NCBI GenBank assembly: GCA_022795445.1
Contig: JAAWGR010000029.1
Coordinates: 1 to 34,732 of the forward strand
DNA length: 34,732 nt
Direction of reading: 5' to 3'
DNA from: Oscillibacter sp.
GTDB lineage: Bacteria > Bacillota > Clostridia > Oscillospirales > Oscillospiraceae
Part shown: one piece after another, positions 1 to 8,405 of the stretch
Numbering within the stretch: position 1 is the stretch's first letter
Layout: each line of letters begins with the position of its first letter
Position numbers and translations under genes: made by a program
The notes under the pieces: model-generated
The model's database searches: none
What the model was told of the DNA's origin: nothing
The model's input: the letters and a program-made list of their open reading frames with translations, nothing else

Positions 1-51
1 TGGGGAGCGTTATCAAATCGTTATCAAAAGAGGGGCATAAAACCGGGGAAG

Positions 52-66
52 CGTTGCGCCGCAACG
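52..66 (-). terminator. weak hairpin just downstream of guaA
   Basis: A 6-bp perfect inverted repeat (CGTTGC / GCAACG, 3-nt loop) lies 20 bases beyond the guaA stop. On the minus strand it is followed by a C-rich stretch and then only TTTTA, so it is a poor intrinsic terminator at best. The rest of 1-85 holds a 10-bp direct repeat (CGTTATCAAA at 8-17 and 19-28) and no convincing gene. Confidence 0.3.
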
Positions 67-85
67 GGTTTGAGACTTCTGAAAC

Positions 86-1627
86 TCATTCCCACTCGAT
101 CGTCGCCGGGGGCTTGGAGGTAATATCATATACAATTCGGTTAATATGTGGAACCTCGTTGACGATTCGGACACTTACCCGGTCTAAGACCTCATAAGGA
201 ATCCGTGTCCAATCGGCGGTCATAAAATCGCTGGTAGTCACAGATCTCAGTGCGAGCGTATAGTCGTATGTTCGTCCATCGCCCATTACACCCACAGACC
301 GCATATTTGTCAGCACAGCGAAATACTGGTTCATGGTTTCTTCCAAATTTGCGCAAGCAATTTCATCCCGAAAAATAAAATCTGCCTGCCGCAATATGTC
401 CAGCTTTTCCTTAGTAACTTCACCAATGACCCGAATAGCCAATCCTGGTCCTGGGAACGGCTGACGCATCACAAGGTATTCCGGCAAATCCAACTCCCTG
501 CCCAGTTGTCGAACCTCATCTTTAAATAACAGTCGCAAAGGCTCAATAATTTCCTTGAAGTCGATATAATCCGGCAGGCCACCAACATTATGATGACTTT
601 TAATTACGGCCGCATCACCTGCGCCAGACTCGATCACATCCGGATAAATTGTGCCCTGTACAAGGTAATCGACTTGACCGATCTTTTTCGCCTCTGCCTC
701 AAAAATGCGGATAAATTCCTCACCAATAATTTTCCGTTTCCGTTCCGGCTCAGAAACACCAGCCAACTTGGAAAGGAAACGCTCTTCGGCGTTAACGCGT
801 ACAAACTGGATATCCCATTTTTGAAAAGCGGCTTCCACTTCGTCGCCTTCATTCAAACGCATCAAACCATGGTCAACAAATACACAAGTCAACTGGCGCC
901 CAACGGCTTCCGCGACTAGTGCCGCCGCAACAGAGGAATCCACGCCGCCGCTGAGTGCAAGGAGAACGCGTCCGCCGCCAACCTTTTCCCGAATCTGCCG
1001 GATGGCAGTTTCCTTATAATCGCCCATGGTCCAGTCACCCGCTGCGCCGCAGACGTTGTAAAGGAAATTACGAATCATGTCCGTACCATGTTCCGTATGG
1101 TTGACCTCGGGATGGTACTGAACGCCGTAAAACCCGCGTTTTTCATCAGCGATGGCAACATTTGGACAAGCCGCGCTGTGCGCGCAGAGCTGGAAGCCGT
1201 CGGGAACTTTTTCCATATAATCCCCGTGGCTCATCCAGGTGATGCCCTGGGCGGGGAGGCCCTGGAACAGCTTGCAGGCGGTATCGAAGAAGGTTTCCGT
1301 CTTGCCGTACTCCCGGGCGGAGTTCTCCGCGGCGGCGGTGACTTTCCCGCCGAGGTTCTGCGCAAGGAGCTGGCAGCCGTAGCAGATGCCGAGGATAGGC
1401 ACGCCCAGCCGGAAAATTTCCGGGTCGGCCTGAGGGGAGGAGGGGGCGTAGACGCTGTTGGGGCCGCCGGTAAAGATGAAGCCGATGGGGTTCATGGCTC
1501 GTAGATCGGTGAGGGGAGTGGTATAAGGCTTGACCTCACAGTAAACGCCGCACTCCCGCACACGGCGGGCGATCAGCTGATTATACTGTCCTCCGAAATC
1601 CAGGACAATGACGGTTTGGTGGGACAT
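86..1627 (-). CDS. guaA: GMP synthase (glutamine-hydrolysing)
   Basis: Makes GMP from XMP, ATP and glutamine in the last step of de novo guanine nucleotide synthesis. The 513-residue length is normal for the fused bacterial enzyme. The N-terminal class I amidotransferase domain has the nucleophile Cys82 in GICYGC and His172/Glu174 in YHPEV. The ATP-pyrophosphatase domain has the P-loop SGGVDSS near 226-232, and the C-terminal dimerisation domain ends in IEWE. The ATG at 1627 is preceded by AAGGAAG at suitable spacing. It lies only 26 bp downstream of the lipoprotein gene on the same strand, so it is probably read with that gene or from a promoter inside it. No guanine riboswitch is visible upstream. 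The 3' end of guaA is a known integration site for genomic islands. Confidence 0.98.
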   Translation of the reverse strand: MSHQTVIVLDFGGQYNQLIARRVRECGVYCEVKPYTTPLTDLRAMNPIGFIFTGGPNSVYAPSSPQADPEIFRLGVPILGICYGCQLLAQNLGGKVTAAAENSAREYGKTETFFDTACKLFQGLPAQGITWMSHGDYMEKVPDGFQLCAHSAACPNVAIADEKRGFYGVQYHPEVNHTEHGTDMIRNFLYNVCGAAGDWTMGDYKETAIRQIREKVGGGRVLLALSGGVDSSVAAALVAEAVGRQLTCVFVDHGLMRLNEGDEVEAAFQKWDIQFVRVNAEERFLSKLAGVSEPERKRKIIGEEFIRIFEAEAKKIGQVDYLVQGTIYPDVIESGAGDAAVIKSHHNVGGLPDYIDFKEIIEPLRLLFKDEVRQLGRELDLPEYLVMRQPFPGPGLAIRVIGEVTKEKLDILRQADFIFRDEIACANLEETMNQYFAVLTNMRSVGVMGDGRTYDYTLALRSVTTSDFMTADWTRIPYEVLDRVSVRIVNEVPHINRIVYDITSKPPATIEWE

Positions 1628-1653
1628 AGATGCACTTCCTTTATTTTCAGTTT

Positions 1654-2313
1654 TTACGAGGATATAATTTTATTGTTGGAAGGGGAACTGATTTCTGCTC
1701 CGCCCCATTCCACCACAGCAAAGCCAGTGCGGTCAAAAGAAGGAAGAGACTGTGTGGGTATTTCCTGGGGAGCATCCAGCGGCATCCAGGCCATGAACAC
1801 ACGCAGAAAGCTGTCCGGTTCTGGCGTAATTGTCAGTTGGGCATGTTCAGTGTAAGCTTGTGACTGGAAAGCTATCAAGTTGTAAGGGTTTTCCTCCATC
1901 CGGGGCAGCCAGTAGACAATAAACTCATTGGCTTCCCGGCGGGTAAGACCTAGCTGTTCCAGGACGTCTTCTAAAAAAGCGGCGGTATCTGAGCCAGGGA
2001 TGCAGAAGCCTTGGGAGAAGTCGTAGGCGGTATAGGAGAAGCCTTCCCAATAAAGATAGTTGTAAGTCTGACCATCCGCACCTGTCAGAACGCCGTTCGG
2101 TTGAGCAGTAACGGTCCAGCCGTTGTCGTAAGCAGGATAGGTGCAGGTCAGTTTCCCATCATAATCCAGGTGAACAGAGATCTCTGTTTCCTCCTCTGGA
2201 TAGAGGTAGATGACGGGCTTGGCGCTGCATGCGCCGGGGTCTTCCCGGCAGCCGGAGAGCAAGGTACACAGCAAGGCCAGAAAGAGCAGCAAAGTGATTG
2301 TGGTTCGTTTCAT
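1654..2313 (-). CDS. lipoprotein with KPVIYLYP motif, function unknown
   Basis: A 219-residue secreted lipoprotein. A hydrophobic signal peptide with positive N-terminus (MKRTT) ends in the lipobox L-S-G-C, with Cys22 the predicted lipidated residue. Directly after it comes [11 protein letters not shown], a motif I recognise from uncharacterised Bacillota surface proteins that share this N-terminal segment and a following beta-rich domain with tryptophan and tyrosine. No catalytic motif is evident. The ATG at 2313 has AAAAGGAGG about 8 bases upstream. It lies between xpt (108 bp upstream, with a terminator-like hairpin between) and guaA (26 bp downstream). Modification would need the lgt product encoded at 8406-9431. 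The family match is from memory; the lipoprotein call is direct from sequence. Confidence 0.8.
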   Translation of the reverse strand: MKRTTITLLLFLALLCTLLSGCREDPGACSAKPVIYLYPEEETEISVHLDYDGKLTCTYPAYDNGWTVTAQPNGVLTGADGQTYNYLYWEGFSYTAYDFSQGFCIPGSDTAAFLEDVLEQLGLTRREANEFIVYWLPRMEENPYNLIAFQSQAYTEHAQLTITPEPDSFLRVFMAWMPLDAPQEIPTQSLPSFDRTGFAVVEWGGAEISSPSNNKIISS

Positions 2314-2355
2314 AAAGAAGCCTCCTTTTCAAAATCCTCTGTATGAAGATAGACG

Positions 2356-2387
2356 AAAAAAGAGACTGCGAGGTTTCGCACCTCAGA
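2356..2387 (-). terminator. probable terminator of xpt
   Basis: On the minus strand a GAGGT / ACCTC stem with a 5-nt loop, extendable by CTG/CAG, is followed within about 4-8 bases by six T residues (2356-2361). It lies between the xpt stop and the lipoprotein start, so it would end the xpt transcript. Confidence 0.55.
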
Positions 2388-2421
2388 GGAAAATTTAGGC
2401 TTCCAGAGGCAGTATATAAAA

Positions 2422-3000
2422 TCATAACTCGTCCCGAAACACAATATTCCCTGGCTCAGCGGAATCGATCACGGCAAGGGAGTGAAGGTTGACACCCGCG
2501 GCCCGAAGCCGGTCGCCGCCGCCCTGGAAGCCCTTTTCTACGGCGCAGCCGATGCCAACAAGTTCCGCACCGGCAGCACTCACAATATCGCACAAGCCCC
2601 GTACGGCTTCGCCGTTTGCCATGAAGTCGTCCACGATCAAAACCCGGTCCCCGTCATGGAGCCACTCCTGGGAAACCAGCAGTGTCACCTTTTTCTTGTA
2701 CGTGTAGGAAAAAATCTCGCTCTGGTAAAGGCCGCCCTCAATGTTGTCGCTTTTGGCCTTTTTCGCAAAAATCATCGGTTTCCCGAACCGCTGCGCCACA
2801 ATTGCGGCCAGCGCAATCCCGGACGCCTCGGCGGTCAGCACCACATCGACCGCATTCATATCAAAGCGTCTCCCGAATTCCTCCGCAATGTGGTCCAGCA
2901 GTACGGTATCCACCCGATGGTTCAAAAACCCATCCACCTTGATAATGCCTCCGGGGAGGACGGTTCCCTCCTGAAGAATACGTGCTTTCAGCTCCTGCAT
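2422..3000 (-). CDS. xpt: xanthine phosphoribosyltransferase
   Basis: Salvages xanthine to XMP with PRPP, feeding the guanine branch completed by guaA in the same window. The 192-residue product starts MQELKARILQEG, as in Bacillus-type Xpt. It carries the PRPP-binding motif VLIVDDFMANGEAV and the segment DVVLTAEASGIALA. The frame is open 12 codons further upstream, but the ATG at 3000 is chosen because CAGGGGGA sits about 9 bases before it and the family starts there. In many Bacillota xpt is under a guanine riboswitch. Here the promoter at 3035-3063 leaves a leader of only about 27 nt, so that control appears absent. Confidence 0.95.
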   Translation of the reverse strand: MQELKARILQEGTVLPGGIIKVDGFLNHRVDTVLLDHIAEEFGRRFDMNAVDVVLTAEASGIALAAIVAQRFGKPMIFAKKAKSDNIEGGLYQSEIFSYTYKKKVTLLVSQEWLHDGDRVLIVDDFMANGEAVRGLCDIVSAAGAELVGIGCAVEKGFQGGGDRLRAAGVNLHSLAVIDSAEPGNIVFRDEL

Positions 3001-3034
3001 AGGCGATTCCCCCTGTTTCCAATTGGTTTGTATC

Positions 3035-3063
3035 ATTATGACGGAATTCGATCAAAATTGCAA
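3035..3063 (-). promoter_or_regulatory. sigma-A-type promoter of xpt
   Basis: Read on the minus strand: -35 TTGCAA (3058-3063), 17-bp spacer, -10 CATAAT (3035-3040). It starts right after the terminator of the preceding mrp-like gene and would give a leader of about 27 nt. Confidence 0.65.
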
Positions 3064-3077
3064 TGGTTTTTCCGAAG

Positions 3078-3106
3078 AAAAACCGCGCCGCGGGGAAACG
3101 CGGCGC
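3078..3106 (-). terminator. intrinsic terminator after the Mrp-like gene
   Basis: Perfect 8-bp GC stem (GCGCCGCG / CGCGGCGC, 6-nt loop, 3085-3106) followed on the minus strand by GG and TTTTTCTT. It begins 13 bases after the stop of the Mrp-like gene and separates it from xpt. Confidence 0.88.
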
Positions 3107-3119
3107 AGTGCGGTTGGAT

Positions 3120-3941
3120 TTACTTGCCCTCCAGGCGGTCGGCGGCAAAGTTGAGCCAGCTGCCTTGGAAGTCCTCGATATTACCCGCGTCGGTGAGGGC
3201 TGCCAGGGCAGGGTCCAGGGGCATTTCTGCCAGAACCGGCAGATTGTGGCGCTTTGCAGCCTCAGCAGTTTTGCCTTCACCGAAGATGTGCAGCTTTTTG
3301 CCGCAGTCTGGGCAGGTGATGTAACTCATATTCTCCACGATACCCACAATGGGTACTTCCATCATCTCTGCCATTTTTACAGCTTTTTCCACTACCATAG
3401 AAACCAGCTCCTGGGGGGAGGCAACGACGACGATGCCATCCAGGGGGATGGACTGGAAGACGGACAGGGACACATCACCAGTTCCAGGAGGCATGTCGAC
3501 AAAGAGGTAATCGCAATTCCAAAGCACATCGGTCCAGAACTGCTGCACCACGCCGGAGATCACCGGCCCGCGCCAGATCACGGGGTCGGTTTCATTAGCG
3601 AGGAGGAGGTTTGTGGAAATAATCTGGATGCCGGAGCGGGAGGTTATGGGATAGATCCCATCCTCACTGCCCACGGCCTGTCCGTGAACGCCGAAGGCTT
3701 TCGGAATGGACGGCCCAGTGATATCGGCGTCCAGTACGCCGACCGCGTAACCCCGGCGGCGCATGGTAACAGCCAGCTGGCAGGTGACCATCGATTTGCC
3801 GACGCCGCCCTTGCCGGAAACAACACCGTAGACTTTACCCACCCGGGCGTTGGGGTTCAGTTCCTTCAGAAGGGACTGCGGTTCCTGCCGCTCGGCGCAG
3901 GATTCTCCGCAGGTTGAACAATCATGTGTGCATTCACTCAT
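3120..3941 (-). CDS. Mrp/NBP35-family iron-sulfur carrier P-loop ATPase
   Basis: A 273-residue ATPase of the Mrp/ApbC/Nbp35 group, which binds and delivers Fe-S clusters in the cytoplasm. The deviant Walker A motif GKGGVGKS lies at 43-50, the switch/Walker B region FVDMPPGTGD near 147-156, and the cluster-binding CPDC at 210-213. An additional N-terminal cysteine cluster (Cys4, Cys8, Cys11, Cys15) resembles the Nbp35-type N-terminal motif. The ATG at 3941 has AAAGGAG about 8 bases upstream. It follows the YhaN-like gene after 33 bp with no terminator, so the two are probably cotranscribed. The client proteins cannot be told from this context. Confidence 0.92.
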   Translation of the reverse strand: MSECTHDCSTCGESCAERQEPQSLLKELNPNARVGKVYGVVSGKGGVGKSMVTCQLAVTMRRRGYAVGVLDADITGPSIPKAFGVHGQAVGSEDGIYPITSRSGIQIISTNLLLANETDPVIWRGPVISGVVQQFWTDVLWNCDYLFVDMPPGTGDVSLSVFQSIPLDGIVVVASPQELVSMVVEKAVKMAEMMEVPIVGIVENMSYITCPDCGKKLHIFGEGKTAEAAKRHNLPVLAEMPLDPALAALTDAGNIEDFQGSWLNFAADRLEGK

Positions 3942-3974
3942 AGAAAACGCTCCTTTTCTCCATTTCTCCCTATC

Positions 3975-6218
3975 TTATACCTCCGCCCCCGTGTTCGTCA
4001 ACTGCTGAATGGAAACTTCGGGGTCTTCAGCGAAAAATTCTGCCTCACGGCTATGGCAAGTAAAGAGGAGGACCTGCCGTTCCCGTGCGGCCTCCCGCAG
4101 CCATTGCAATGCCAAATGGCAGCGGCCGTCGTCAAAAGTGGCAAAAGCGTCATCCAAAACGATGGGCACGGTTTTGTCCGAGGGCAATACCAATTCACAG
4201 ATCGCCAGCCGGACAGCGAGATACAGCTGGTCAGCGGCTCCGGCGGAGAGATAGGCAGCGTCTCTGGGAAGCCCTGTTCCTGCGGGTTCCGCGGCCAAAT
4301 GGAAACTGCGGTCCAGCACGACGCTGCCGTATTTCCCGGAGGTGAGTTCGGCGAAAATCTCAGCGGCGCGGCGTCCCAGGGCAGGGGAGAAGCGGTTTTG
4401 CAGGGCAGTGTTGGCGCTTTCCAAAGCTGACAGCGCTAATTGCAGCGCCTGATATTCCCGCTCCAGCCCAGCGATTTGGTCGGTGAGGCGTCCGGCGGAG
4501 GATTCCAGGACAGCTGGGTCGCCAGTGGCATGGAGTCGTCCGGAGAGCTGGTCGGCCTTAGAGCGGGCGGCGGAGAGGCTAGCATGGGTTTTTTCTATCT
4601 CGCTTAAAATAGAAGAACGTCCCCGTGCTGGCGGGACCAATTTTACATTGGCGGCTTCTTTTGGGATCTGCTGCTCCAAAAGCTCGCATCGCATTCGGGC
4701 CTCCCGGACGGCGTGGTTGGCTTCTACCAAACTTTTGCGACGGATCGCGCAGGCGCGTAAGGCGGCGTCGCCGGAGGAAATATCAAAGGCTTCTGGTGCA
4801 AAGCGCTGAATTTCCTGTAAAATTGCCTGTTCATTGACGGAGAGGGTTGCCAACAGGCTTTCAGCGGCAGCGGCTTTCGCGTTCACATCAGCCTGGGCGG
4901 CATTTCGGGAATCCAGCAGTTCCGCATAGGTTTTTGCCAAAGCGACGATTTGCTCTGGAGCGTCGCAGCCAAAGCGGTCGAACAGGAAATTTGCCTGGCC
5001 GTTTTGTACAGCCCGTTTTTTAAACTGCCATGCGGCGGTGAAAACTGCGAGAAGCAGGCCAGCGAGCGCTATAGTCGCCATAGGCTTATTGTCCGTAGTG
5101 CGAAGGATGCCAAAGAAGATGGTGAACGCCACAAGGAGTCCCAAAATAATTGCCAGCACACCAGGGAGAGGGTTCCATTGAGCGCCGTCTGGAGGTGCGG
5201 CGGCCTCCTGCTGTGCTTCTTCCGCCGTCATACCGGCAAAGGGGCTGTTTCGAAGGGCGGTTTCTGCCTGCTGTAATCCCTGTTCGGCTTCCTCCCGCTG
5301 AGCCTGGGCTTTTTGTGTACTTTTCCGCATGGTTTCCAGATTTATGATGGCCCCGCGCAAACGCCCAATGCTTTCGTTCTCCGGAATGTTTTCCGCGGCA
5401 AGCTGCCGCCGCAGGGTATCGGCGCGCTGTTCAGCTTGTAAAGCAGCTTCTTCTGCGTCCAGAAGGGCCTGGCGCTGCCGTTGAGATTCCCAAAGGTCCA
5501 GCTGGGTCAGTTCCTTCCGCAGGACGGCTTCCCGGTCTTCCAATGCTTTCGCCTGCTCTTTCGCCTCGTCCAACTGACGCATCAAATCCGCCTGGGCGGA
5601 CAAAAGGCCCCGTGTAGCCGCCAACTCCGCCTCCAGGGCCGGAAGCTGGCCGCTTTTATTGTGCCGGCGCCGGTTGAGTTGTTTTTTCAGTGCGTCTTCC
5701 GCTTCTGTGTAAGAAACACCTTCCTCCCCGGTGGAAATCAAGGAGGCAATGCGGCGTTCCAATCCTGCGTCAGGCGTAACCGTTAGATTGTTCTGTCGGA
5801 TGAACGCGCTGCGGGCATATACCTCACGGCTGACGCCCAGAAGCGTTTCGCCGCAGCTGTCGCCAGAAAGGCCAGGGACAGGAGTGTTCGTTCCAGTGTA
5901 TAGGGCCTGGAAATCGCCCATAGGTGCAGTTGGACGGCGAGTAGTCCGCAAGAGGGTCAGTTCCTCCTTGCCATCCTGGCAGTCCAGACGCCCGGACATC
6001 GGTGCGCCGGACCAAGGTGCATAGCGGTTTTTGTCCGCAAGGATACCAGAGCGGTCTCGTTCACGGCTGTTAATACCGTAGAACATAGAAAGGAGAAAGG
6101 CGCACCAGGTGGATTTGCCGGTTTCATTGGGCGCTTGCAGGATGTTCAGCCCATCGTGCAGTTCCAAAGTTTGGCCCTGGAGCTTGCCAAAGCTGGCCTG
6201 CATTCGTTTAATGAGCAA
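3975..6218 (-). CDS. YhaN/SbcC-like AAA ATPase with central membrane segment
   Basis: A 747-residue SMC/Rad50-like protein. Walker A APNETGKST lies at 29-37. Long Glu/Gln/Ala-rich coiled coils follow. A central pair of hydrophobic helices (near VLAIILGLLVAFTIFFG and IALAGLLLAVFTAAW) is the hallmark of YhaN-type proteins. The C-terminal half has the ABC signature-like YLSAGAADQLYLAVR and Walker B VPIVLDDAFATFDD. The frame is open 57 codons upstream, but I choose TTG at 6218: AAAAGGGGG lies 8 bases before it, and the beta-strand expected before Walker A begins there. ATG 6203 is an alternative. Such ATPases usually pair with an SbcD/YhaO-type nuclease; none is next to it here, and the downstream partner is an Mrp-like ATPase. 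A role in DNA end processing or membrane-linked DNA repair is inference. Confidence 0.85.
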   Translation of the reverse strand: MLIKRMQASFGKLQGQTLELHDGLNILQAPNETGKSTWCAFLLSMFYGINSRERDRSGILADKNRYAPWSGAPMSGRLDCQDGKEELTLLRTTRRPTAPMGDFQALYTGTNTPVPGLSGDSCGETLLGVSREVYARSAFIRQNNLTVTPDAGLERRIASLISTGEEGVSYTEAEDALKKQLNRRRHNKSGQLPALEAELAATRGLLSAQADLMRQLDEAKEQAKALEDREAVLRKELTQLDLWESQRQRQALLDAEEAALQAEQRADTLRRQLAAENIPENESIGRLRGAIINLETMRKSTQKAQAQREEAEQGLQQAETALRNSPFAGMTAEEAQQEAAAPPDGAQWNPLPGVLAIILGLLVAFTIFFGILRTTDNKPMATIALAGLLLAVFTAAWQFKKRAVQNGQANFLFDRFGCDAPEQIVALAKTYAELLDSRNAAQADVNAKAAAAESLLATLSVNEQAILQEIQRFAPEAFDISSGDAALRACAIRRKSLVEANHAVREARMRCELLEQQIPKEAANVKLVPPARGRSSILSEIEKTHASLSAARSKADQLSGRLHATGDPAVLESSAGRLTDQIAGLEREYQALQLALSALESANTALQNRFSPALGRRAAEIFAELTSGKYGSVVLDRSFHLAAEPAGTGLPRDAAYLSAGAADQLYLAVRLAICELVLPSDKTVPIVLDDAFATFDDGRCHLALQWLREAARERQVLLFTCHSREAEFFAEDPEVSIQQLTNTGAEV

Positions 6219-6431
6219 GGAAAATTCCCCCTTTTCTGTAAAGGAATCAAAAATTAGCTGGAGTATAGGAGTCATACCAGGAGTTTTGGAAGAACGTCTG
6301 TTTACCGCAGTATAACACATGGAGTAAGATTTGCCCAGAGGCATTTCAGCCGAAATGCGTAAAAATCGTGGAAGGGATCTCGCGAACAAAAGGTAATTTT
6401 GCGAAATTTTGAAAAATAAGTAGGAATTGTT

Positions 6432-6460
6432 TTGACTGTTTCGCCAGACTAGGATATAAT
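6432..6460 (+). promoter_or_regulatory. sigma-A promoter of the AraC-type gene
   Basis: TTGACT (6432-6437), 17-bp spacer, TATAAT (6455-6460), giving a start near 6467 and a leader of about 60 nt. The rest of the 308-bp gap between the divergent genes (6219-6526) shows no gene. A TTTTGCGAAATTTTGAAA sequence at 6397-6414 resembles one found before the SDR gene. Confidence 0.85.
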
Positions 6461-6526
6461 GTCACCATTGTACCCAGCATATCAGTATCGTACCCGAACC
6501 ACACCCGATTGGACAGGAGGAATATC

Positions 6527-7393
6527 ATGGAGGCACAGGACACACGGCTGCTTTCCAAGCTCTCGCTTTTGATTCCGGAAAACGACTATCACGCCGCCAT
6601 GCATGAATGTGATCAAAACGCCAGTTTTTATGAACACTATCATGATTACTACGAAATCACGTTTTACCTGGGAGATCAGGAAGCGCTCTACCGGAAAGAA
6701 GCCACCACCTACACCGTGCAAAAAGGCGACGTCATTTTCTGCCGGATGTTTGAAAGCCATATCATGGACTGCGCGGAGAATGAGGGGCATATGCGCTTCT
6801 GCATTGGTATTGAGCCACGCATTTTGGGAAATTACTCGAAAAAGAGAGCCAATCTCTACCAAATGTTTTCTGAGCAAAACGCACATTATCCGATTATGCA
6901 CCTGGATATGATGCAGCTGCAAAAATATCTGCGTTTGATTGAAGAATTCCGTGGGCTGGGAAGCTCTCCCGGAGAACAGGTTATTGCCAGTTCTCTTGTT
7001 CACCGGATGCTTGGGTGTCTGTATTGTGATATGGAGATGGAAATGGATCAAGATACCATACGTTTGCAGCATGTCCATCTGGTCGGTTCCATCCTGCACT
7101 ATATTGAGGAAAACCTTGCAGAAATGATTTCCCTACAGGCGATTGCGAAAAAGTATAATTACAGCATCACATATATCAGCAAGCTGTTCAAGGGTGTAAC
7201 CGGCTCCTCTCTGGTGAGCTACATCATTGAGAAGCGGATTGCCAGGGCCAAACAGCTGATGTATGAAAACATTGAAATCATGCAGATTGCCGAGCGGGTG
7301 GGGTATCGAAATTACAGCAACTTTTACAAAGCCTTCAAAAAGGCGACTGGCGTAAGTCCGGAGGAGTACCGGCGGCGTCTGGCGGCTTACTGA
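6527..7393 (+). CDS. AraC-family transcriptional regulator, cupin sensor domain
   Basis: A 288-residue DNA-binding regulator. The N-terminal half is a cupin-type ligand pocket (EHYHDYYEITFYLGD near 36-50). The C-terminal hundred residues hold two helix-turn-helix units of the AraC/XylS fold: LQAIAKKYNYSITYISKLFK, then IMQIAERVGYRNYSNFYKAF with the family's closing GVSPEEYRR. The frame opens at a TTG at 6509, but the ATG at 6527 is chosen because AGGAGG lies 6-7 bases before it. It has a strong promoter and is followed after 156 bp by a dehydrogenase gene on the same strand, its most likely target. The ligand is unknown. Confidence 0.93.
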   Translation: MEAQDTRLLSKLSLLIPENDYHAAMHECDQNASFYEHYHDYYEITFYLGDQEALYRKEATTYTVQKGDVIFCRMFESHIMDCAENEGHMRFCIGIEPRILGNYSKKRANLYQMFSEQNAHYPIMHLDMMQLQKYLRLIEEFRGLGSSPGEQVIASSLVHRMLGCLYCDMEMEMDQDTIRLQHVHLVGSILHYIEENLAEMISLQAIAKKYNYSITYISKLFKGVTGSSLVSYIIEKRIARAKQLMYENIEIMQIAERVGYRNYSNFYKAFKKATGVSPEEYRRRLAAY

Positions 7394-7440
7394 GGGTAAG
7401 AAGTATTTGCGATTTGAAATGTATTTTTCAAGATAGGGGA

Positions 7441-7469
7441 TTTCTTTTTTCATCCAGATATGTTATTGT
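7441..7469 (+). promoter_or_regulatory. possible promoter of the SDR gene
   Basis: TTTCTT (7441-7446), 17-bp spacer, then TATTGT (7464-7469) preceded by TG as in extended -10 promoters. The match is weak, as expected for an activator-dependent promoter. TTTGCGATTTGAAA at 7406-7419, upstream, resembles the site before the araC-type gene. Confidence 0.35.
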
Positions 7470-7549
7470 AACCGTAAAGGGTGGTCGAAAGCTGCTGAAA
7501 CCGCCCGCACGGCAGGGCCGGAAATCATGGGAAAGGAAGATGAAACCCT

Positions 7550-8338
7550 ATGGGCGTCGAAATTAGTTTGAAAGGTAAAAATGCTGTTGTAACCGGCGGC
7601 GCAGGTGGTATGGGCCGCACGACTTCCATGCTGCTGGCGGAGGCGGGAGCTAATGTGCTGGTAGCGGATATGGATGAGACGTCGGCGGCGAAGACTGCGG
7701 CGGAGATTGCTGAAAAGTACGGGGTGAAAACGGCGTCATGCAAATGTGACGTGACCTCCAAGGCGGATGTGGATGCCATGACGGCACTGGCCATGGAAAC
7801 CTTTGGGCGGATTGATATCCTGAACAATATCGCAGGTGCCAGCACAAAGGTCGACTTCCTGGAAATGCCGGAAGAAATCTATGATTTTATGATGGACGTA
7901 AATGCGAAAGGGACATTCTTAGTGGACCAGGCAGTATTGCGGGTGATGCTGCCGAACCGGTCAGGCAAGATTGTCAACATGTCCTCAATGTCCGGCAAAG
8001 AGGGGTACCCGACAAACATTGCTTACACGGCCGCGAAATTTGCAGTCACCGGCATGACGCAGGCAATTGCCAAATATGCTGCGCCATACAACATTAACGT
8101 TAATTGTGTGTGCCCTGGAATTGTGCATACCCGTATTTGGGATAAGCTATTGGACGATGTGCGGCAGGCTGGCGGAGATGCGGATGCTTATTGGAATGAG
8201 CGGATTGCCGGTATCCCGCTGAAGCGTCCCCAGACCGAGGAGGACGTTGCGCGGATGTTCCTATACTTGTCTTCGGATTTTGCAGACAACATGACAGGGC
8301 AAGGCATCAACGTGACTGGCGGCTTGATTTTGCATTGA
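7550..8338 (+). CDS. short-chain dehydrogenase/reductase (SDR)
   Basis: A 262-residue classical SDR oxidoreductase. The Rossmann motif TGGAGGMG lies at 15-22. Asp40 at the end of beta-2 suggests NAD(H) preference. Asp67 in CDVTS is the adenine-ring contact, and NNIAG is at 92-96. The catalytic set is Asn118 (DVNAKG), Ser146, Tyr159 and Lys163 (YTAAK). The CPGIVHTRIWDK loop and a C-terminal GQGINVTGG complete the fold. The start ATG has AAAGGAAG upstream. It lies downstream of the AraC-type regulator and ends at a bidirectional terminator. The substrate cannot be read from sequence; 3-oxoacyl, sugar-alcohol or steroid reductases are all possible. Confidence 0.92.
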   Translation: MGVEISLKGKNAVVTGGAGGMGRTTSMLLAEAGANVLVADMDETSAAKTAAEIAEKYGVKTASCKCDVTSKADVDAMTALAMETFGRIDILNNIAGASTKVDFLEMPEEIYDFMMDVNAKGTFLVDQAVLRVMLPNRSGKIVNMSSMSGKEGYPTNIAYTAAKFAVTGMTQAIAKYAAPYNINVNCVCPGIVHTRIWDKLLDDVRQAGGDADAYWNERIAGIPLKRPQTEEDVARMFLYLSSDFADNMTGQGINVTGGLILH

Positions 8339-8370
8339 TTGCACCGTTTCAGAAGGAGAAGCATAAAAAA

Positions 8371-8398
8371 CATCCCCTGGCCACTAAGCCAAGGGATG
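8371..8398. terminator. bidirectional intrinsic terminator between SDR gene and lgt
   Basis: An 11-bp stem with one mismatch (CATCCCCTGGC / GCCAAGGGATG, 6-nt loop) is flanked by AAAAAA on the left and TTTT on the right. It can therefore end both the plus-strand SDR transcript and the minus-strand lgt transcript. Confidence 0.88.
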
Positions 8399-8405
8399 TT
8401 TTGCG

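Noticed and set aside
3..85. Plus-strand partial frames entering from the left edge (one reads through antisense to guaA)
   Set aside because: Too short to recognise, and the longer one is antisense to the guaA end.
3001..3120. Searched for a guanine riboswitch before xpt
   Set aside because: Only a terminator and a promoter fit in the space; none of the purine aptamer core sequences is present.
3063..3917. 284-codon plus-strand frame opposite the Mrp-like gene
   Set aside because: No ribosome binding site and no recognisable domain; the minus strand encodes a clear Mrp ATPase.
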